DNA of 24,198 nucleotides. It comes from a virus. Below the pieces are notes generated by a model. The model saw only the letters and a program-made list of their open reading frames with translations, was not told where the DNA came from and did no database searches. Below, one piece after another: positions 21,068 through 24,198 of this stretch; positions within the stretch are counted from its first letter, which is position 1; every line of letters begins with the position of its first letter. The stretch spans positions 1 through 24,198 of the IMG/VR virus record IMGVR_UViG_3300036885_000535; one strand, written 5' to 3'. Made by a program: the position numbers and the translations under genes.

Positions 21068-21427
21068 ATGAGCGACGAGAAGACCCCCACCACCCCCGAG
21101 AAGGACAAGGTCCACATCGTGGTCAGCGCGGCCGACACCGCCGGCACCACCCAGACCCCCGCGCCGTCCAACGGCGCCATGGCCCCCCAGGCCCCCGCCC
21201 CGACGGTCGCCGCGGCCCCCGCCGCGCCGGCGAAGACCGAGAAGCTGGGCGTGCTCGGCTCCATCTCCAAGTTCGGCAACACGGAGGTGAAGGTGAAGCA
21301 CATCGCCTACGCGGTCGGCGGAGCCGCCGCGACCTTCGCCGCCTACGAGGGCGTGGCGCGCTGGCGGGACTGGCCCCGCGTGGGCCTCTTCGGCGGCAAG
21401 AAGCCCGCGCTGCCGGGGAAGAAGTAG
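21068..21427 (+). CDS. Small single-span membrane protein with Pro/Ala-rich N-terminus, 119 aa
   Basis: The frame extends upstream to 20861, but the true start is ATG 21068 (MSDEKTPTTPEKDKVHIVV): GGAG lies 7 bases before it and the upstream part overlaps the helix-turn-helix gene. Residues 1-60 are disordered and Pro/Ala/Thr-rich. Residues about 78-97 (VKHIAYAVGGAAATFAAYEG) form a candidate membrane span, then R-W-R-D-W-P and a basic tail ending in two lysines. Codons are extremely G/C-ending, like those of the capsid genes, suggesting high expression. It could be a membrane-anchored virion or lysis-related protein; no family recognised. Confidence 0.65.
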   Translation: MSDEKTPTTPEKDKVHIVVSAADTAGTTQTPAPSNGAMAPQAPAPTVAAAPAAPAKTEKLGVLGSISKFGNTEVKVKHIAYAVGGAAATFAAYEGVARWRDWPRVGLFGGKKPALPGKK

Positions 21428-21446
21428 CATCGACGCTGGTCGATGC
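21427..21446 (+). terminator. Hairpin directly after the membrane protein gene
   Basis: GCATCGAC and GTCGATGC are perfect 8-base arms around the tetraloop GCTG, beginning at the last base of the TAG stop. It is the first of two tandem hairpins in a 48-base convergent gap. Confidence 0.55.
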
Positions 21447-21450
21447 AAGG

Positions 21451-21471
21451 AGGGGGTCATCTAGACCCCCT
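21451..21471. terminator. Bidirectional terminator candidate between convergent genes
   Basis: AGGGGGTC and GACCCCCT form a perfect 8-bp stem with the loop ATCTA. On the plus strand it is followed by TCCCTT. It lies between the 119-aa gene and the terminase stop at 21476, where both transcripts must end. No strong U tract is present on either side. Confidence 0.6.
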
Positions 21472-21475
21472 TCCC

Positions 21476-23284
21476 TTAGCCCTCGATGATGGGGAGAGAC
21501 TCAGAGCTGTTCGTCTTCGCCTGGGGGTTGAGAACATCGAAGCGGGGAATCTTCAGCATAGAGGCGAGGAAGCAGTAGAGGATGGCGTGGAAGGAGTCGT
21601 CCGTGCAGTCTGGACTCTTCTTGTACTGGATCTGCCGAGCCTGCTCGTTGTACTCGCTGAAGATGTTCAGCATGTCCTGACCGTAGGGGTCGAAGAACTG
21701 GGCGAAGTCCGGGAAGCGGAAGACGTCCCTTCTCTTGATGGCGTTGAAGATGTCGCTCATCACCTCGGTGCGATGGACCAGGAAGCGGTTCAGTGGAGCT
21801 TCCCACTTCACCTTCACGCCCGGGGTTGAGTACTGGTACTTCCAGATCCTCTCTCTGCCGAACTTGCGCTGCAGGGCATCGTTGGGCCAGTGGCCACCAC
21901 CGTAGTCGACCCCAACCGTCCTCACGTTCCAGTTCCTGATGAAGGCGTCGATGAGGTCGATCTGCACCTCCGGCTCCGACTCCGGTCCCTCGAAGCGGTG
22001 GATGTAGAAGATGGTGAACTTCTCGTCGAGGTAGGTGCCTAGGCAGAAGATCGTGTAGGTGTTCTCACCCGTGCCCCAGTCGATGCCGGCGAAGACCGGA
22101 GAGGATGCGCTGAGCCTGGTCTTGATGCTTGCGAGCTGCTCCTTCGTCATCAAGAAGCCCGGAGCGCAGTTGTCGATGACGTCCTGCCGGGTGAGGGGCC
22201 TAGTGCCGGAATCGTAGGAGACCCCCAACACCTCGTTGTGGAAGAGAGCTCGGCTCAACCTCTTCTGCTTGTCCAGGATCTCGTGCCACTCGAGCCAGGG
22301 CACCATGAGCTGAGGGATGCGGTAGCCCTCGAAGGGCTCCTTCAGCTTGGTGGCCACGCTAGGGTTCATGGCTGCCCACTGAGCCATCGGGTGGATAGGG
22401 TTGATGAGGTTCTTGCACTTCGAGCAGACGAGTCCACTCTCCCCGATGTTGGACTCGTCCAGGACGTTCCAGAACCAGGTGGAGGGATCGCTTGGAACCC
22501 CGTGGTGCTCACAGGGAACGACCCACTCGTTCTGGGTGGACTGCTCCGTCCAGTACTTCTCGAGGGGGTTGTCCAGGCTCTTGGGCGTGCCGGAGTAGGT
22601 GAAGATCTTGAAGGGGGAGTGGGACGCGCACTCCTCGATGATGGGGATGTTGTCGGTGATGACGTCCTGGATCTCGTCGATGAGCACCATGTCCGCTGGG
22701 ATGCCACGGACTCGGTCGGCGTTGTGGTAGGCGTAGCGCAGGGTGATCTGCGAGCGGTTCACGAACTTCTTGAGGAAGACGTTGTCGCTGAGCTTGGACG
22801 TGGTCCAGGCCCGAAGACGCTCCGAAGTCTCCACCGGCTCTCGCAGGCGGTCCTGGGAGAACGTCTTGGTCTGGAGGTTCGTGGGCGAGACGTAGAGCAC
22901 CTGGAAGGAAGCGTTGATGCAGCAGTAGGCCAGGCACTTGTTGCCGAGCAGGGTGCTCTTCTCCACCTGGCGGCCGCACTTGAGGAGCAGCCTCTTGTTC
23001 GGGGTGTTGTAGGGGAGCAGGAGGTACTTGCGTCGGTCGAAGGAGAAGGGCCCTCTGGTCTTCTTCTCCTTGTCCGGGATGGTCATCGCGAACTCGGTGA
23101 AACCGGAAGGGGTGACACCGATGATGTACTTCTGCTTGGCCGCCAGGGTCTCTTCATCCAGGAACTCGTCCGGGATCTCGAGCTCGTAGTCCCACTCCTC
23201 CTTGATGGCGGGCTGGCCTGTGCCTGTGATGATCACCCTCGGGTGGAAGCGCCTCTGGTACTCTTGGGTCGACACCACTTGCAT
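21476..23284 (-). CDS. terL: Terminase large subunit (DNA packaging ATPase/nuclease), 602 aa
   Basis: This motor translocates phage DNA into proheads and cuts it. The ATPase domain has an adenine-side region Y-L-L-L-P-Y-N-T-P-N-K-R, a Walker A variant G-R-Q-V-E-K-S-T (104-111), Walker B M-V-L-I-D-E (199-204, D203/E204) and coupling motif Y-S-G-T-P (230-234). A likely zinc-binding insert carries C258, H260, C287 and C290. The RNase-H-like nuclease has G-I-D-W-G (D402), V-G-V-D-Y-G-G-G (D460) and D-D-S-F-H-A (562-567). I choose ATG 23284, not GTG 23314, because GAGG lies 6 bases upstream and the longer form would overlap the divergent gene. The protein lacks K-x-A tags, as expected for a component that does not stay in the capsid. 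Confidence 0.93.
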   Translation of the reverse strand: MQVVSTQEYQRRFHPRVIITGTGQPAIKEEWDYELEIPDEFLDEETLAAKQKYIIGVTPSGFTEFAMTIPDKEKKTRGPFSFDRRKYLLLPYNTPNKRLLLKCGRQVEKSTLLGNKCLAYCCINASFQVLYVSPTNLQTKTFSQDRLREPVETSERLRAWTTSKLSDNVFLKKFVNRSQITLRYAYHNADRVRGIPADMVLIDEIQDVITDNIPIIEECASHSPFKIFTYSGTPKSLDNPLEKYWTEQSTQNEWVVPCEHHGVPSDPSTWFWNVLDESNIGESGLVCSKCKNLINPIHPMAQWAAMNPSVATKLKEPFEGYRIPQLMVPWLEWHEILDKQKRLSRALFHNEVLGVSYDSGTRPLTRQDVIDNCAPGFLMTKEQLASIKTRLSASSPVFAGIDWGTGENTYTIFCLGTYLDEKFTIFYIHRFEGPESEPEVQIDLIDAFIRNWNVRTVGVDYGGGHWPNDALQRKFGRERIWKYQYSTPGVKVKWEAPLNRFLVHRTEVMSDIFNAIKRRDVFRFPDFAQFFDPYGQDMLNIFSEYNEQARQIQYKKSPDCTDDSFHAILYCFLASMLKIPRFDVLNPQAKTNSSESLPIIEG

Positions 23285-23295
23285 GCAAGGCCTCG
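23285..23295. promoter_or_regulatory. Back-to-back ribosome sites between divergent start codons
   Basis: Only 11 bases separate the terminase ATG (minus) from the 103-aa gene ATG (plus). AAGG (23287-23290) serves the plus gene with a 5-base spacer; GAGG read on the minus strand (23294-23291) serves terminase with a 6-base spacer. There is no room for promoters, so each gene must be transcribed from within or beyond the other. Confidence 0.7.
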
Positions 23296-23607
23296 ATGTC
23301 CGATCTACCGCCACCTCTCGAGTGGCTCGAATCCTTCAGAGCCTCTACATCCAGAGCCCTAGGTGACAAGGTCACCATGAAGATGGGCCCGAGTGTAAAC
23401 CCACTCGTGTACGAAGTGTACCTCGGATGTCCATCCGACATACCTGGTGAGCTGAAGCTGGCGGTCTGGAACCTGTTGCAGCAGTGGGCCGTGAAGAACG
23501 ACTGCCCACTGCTGAGCAAGGACATCATGACCACCGAAGGGCTGCACTTCCAGGTGGTCATGAAGCGCCGGCACGGCCCAGCAAGAAGTGACTGGCCTTG
23601 GGCATAA
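23296..23607 (+). CDS. Unknown 103-aa protein divergent from terminase
   Basis: ATG 23296 has AAGG with a 5-base spacer. The product begins MSDLPPPLEWLESFRA and contains P-L-V-Y-E-V-Y-L-G-C-P-S-D-I, a helix L-K-L-A-V-W-N-L-L-Q-Q-W-A-V and a strand H-F-Q-V-V-M-K-R-R-H. It has a normal folded composition with no membrane span or signal peptide. It is followed 17 bases later by RNase HII on the same strand, so the two may be co-transcribed. No family recognised. Confidence 0.65.
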   Translation: MSDLPPPLEWLESFRASTSRALGDKVTMKMGPSVNPLVYEVYLGCPSDIPGELKLAVWNLLQQWAVKNDCPLLSKDIMTTEGLHFQVVMKRRHGPARSDWPWA

Positions 23608-23624
23608 GGGGGCATGGAGACTAC

Positions 23625-24198
23625 ATGCACGCCATGAACGAGCAGCAGAAGGTTGGCGGCTTGGATGAAGTTGGATGGGGCTCATTGGCCGGCCCCATCA
23701 TCTCGGTTGTCGCCGTCTTCCGAGCCAGTGACCTGGCGCTGCTCCCCCACGGGGTGCGCGACTCGAAGAAGACCACGGACATCCAGCGGTCCATGCTCTA
23801 CCTCCCCCTGTGCCGCGCCGCCTGCGATGTCGGCATCGGCCATGCCTGGCCGTGGGAGATTGATTCCTTAGGCCCCATGCCCTCACTGCAGCTCTCCTAC
23901 AAGAGGGCGCTCGAGGACCTGGTGGTAGCCAAGCCCGACCTCCTCATCGTCGATGGCAGCAACCGGGTAGCTGGCTGGAGTGGGAAGCAGCAGGTTGAAC
24001 CCAAGGCCGACAACAACCACCAGCAGGTCTCGGCTGCTTCGATGATCGCGAAGCACTTCCGAGACACCATCATGAAGGACTACTCCAAGGACCTCCGACG
24101 CCTGGGGCTTCCTGACTATGGCTGGTCCGTCAACATGGGCTATGGCACCCCAGACCACCTGGAAGCCATCAAGGACCACGGACTCTTGATCAACGAAG
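23625..24198 (+). CDS. rnhB: Ribonuclease HII, 3' end cut by the window
   Basis: The enzyme cleaves RNA in RNA/DNA hybrids and at embedded ribonucleotides. Seen here: G-L-D-E-V-G-W-G-S-L-A-G-P (12-24; catalytic D14 and E15), R-D-S-K-K (45-49), L-L-I-V-D-G (D110), K-A-D (D129) then V-S-A-A-S-M-I-A-K (135-143), and the C-terminal Y-G-W-S-V-N-M-G-Y-G-T with H. All four expected acidic residues are present, so it is probably active. I choose ATG 23625 because GGAGA is 4 bases upstream; ATG 23634 would have a 13-base spacer. 191 codons are in the window without a stop, so it is nearly complete. A role in primer removal or hybrid clearance during phage replication is likely. Confidence 0.93.
   Translation, partial: MHAMNEQQKVGGLDEVGWGSLAGPIISVVAVFRASDLALLPHGVRDSKKTTDIQRSMLYLPLCRAACDVGIGHAWPWEIDSLGPMPSLQLSYKRALEDLVVAKPDLLIVDGSNRVAGWSGKQQVEPKADNNHQQVSAASMIAKHFRDTIMKDYSKDLRRLGLPDYGWSVNMGYGTPDHLEAIKDHGLLINE

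Noticed and set aside
23285-23314. GTG start at 23314 for terminase
   Set aside because: It would overlap the divergent gene and its GAGAG has no spacer, whereas ATG 23284 has GAGG at an ideal distance.
1-24198. tRNA, rRNA, integrase, transposase or attachment-site signals
   Set aside because: None was recognised on either strand by eye; a tRNA scan was not possible, so a cryptic one cannot be strictly excluded.

Overview
The window looks like part of the virion-structure region of a large, GC-rich, tailed double-stranded DNA bacteriophage, or a prophage or metagenomic contig of one. The anchors are a terminase large subunit (21476-23284, minus), a protein with the profile of an HK97-fold major capsid protein (11471-12592, minus) with a candidate maturation protease and scaffold-like genes upstream of it, and a giant fibre-like protein (1-5118, minus, cut by the left edge). 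There are no rRNA, tRNA, CRISPR or insertion-sequence features. Ribosome sites are classical AGGAG types. The host cannot be named from the sequence.

Layout, following minus-strand transcription from right to left. Terminase starts at 23284. It is separated from the rest of the structural genes by two plus-strand genes: a helix-turn-helix protein (20274-20969) and a small single-membrane-span protein (21068-21427). A nearly gapless minus-strand series starts at 20211: a 310-aa virion-associated candidate, a 95-aa glycine-rich membrane-type protein, a 262-aa protein, a 549-aa candidate prohead protease, three acidic or charged scaffold/internal-protein candidates (280, 150 and 468 aa), a 131-aa coiled-coil protein, a 159-aa decoration/cement candidate and the capsid protein. 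A strong hairpin terminator follows the capsid gene. Beyond it come small head/neck-type unknowns (140, 121, 175 aa), a 245-aa protein built on 11-residue repeats, a 45-aa microprotein, two Gly/Ala-rich proteins (145, 380 aa), a 606-aa protein with a laminin-G-like domain, a 183-aa beta-rich protein and the giant fibre. On the right edge a short plus-strand pair diverges from terminase: an unknown 103-aa gene and RNase HII, which runs off the window.

The most interesting signal is a shared short peptide code. Most genes between 7511 and 20211 carry one or more K-[T/I/V/L/M]-A motifs, often preceded by K-E-K-K-S-S and a short amphipathic helix. The motif lies at the N-termini of the capsid protein and of the candidate protease, and is repeated three times in the 468-aa scaffold-like protein. 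I infer a capsid-targeting and/or maturation-cleavage tag. Other points worth a look are the hendecad repeats, four diverged copies of a domain in the giant fibre, ribosome sites fused to stop codons, a 14-bp palindrome beside the helix-turn-helix gene, and the lack of a recognisable portal gene where one would be expected.
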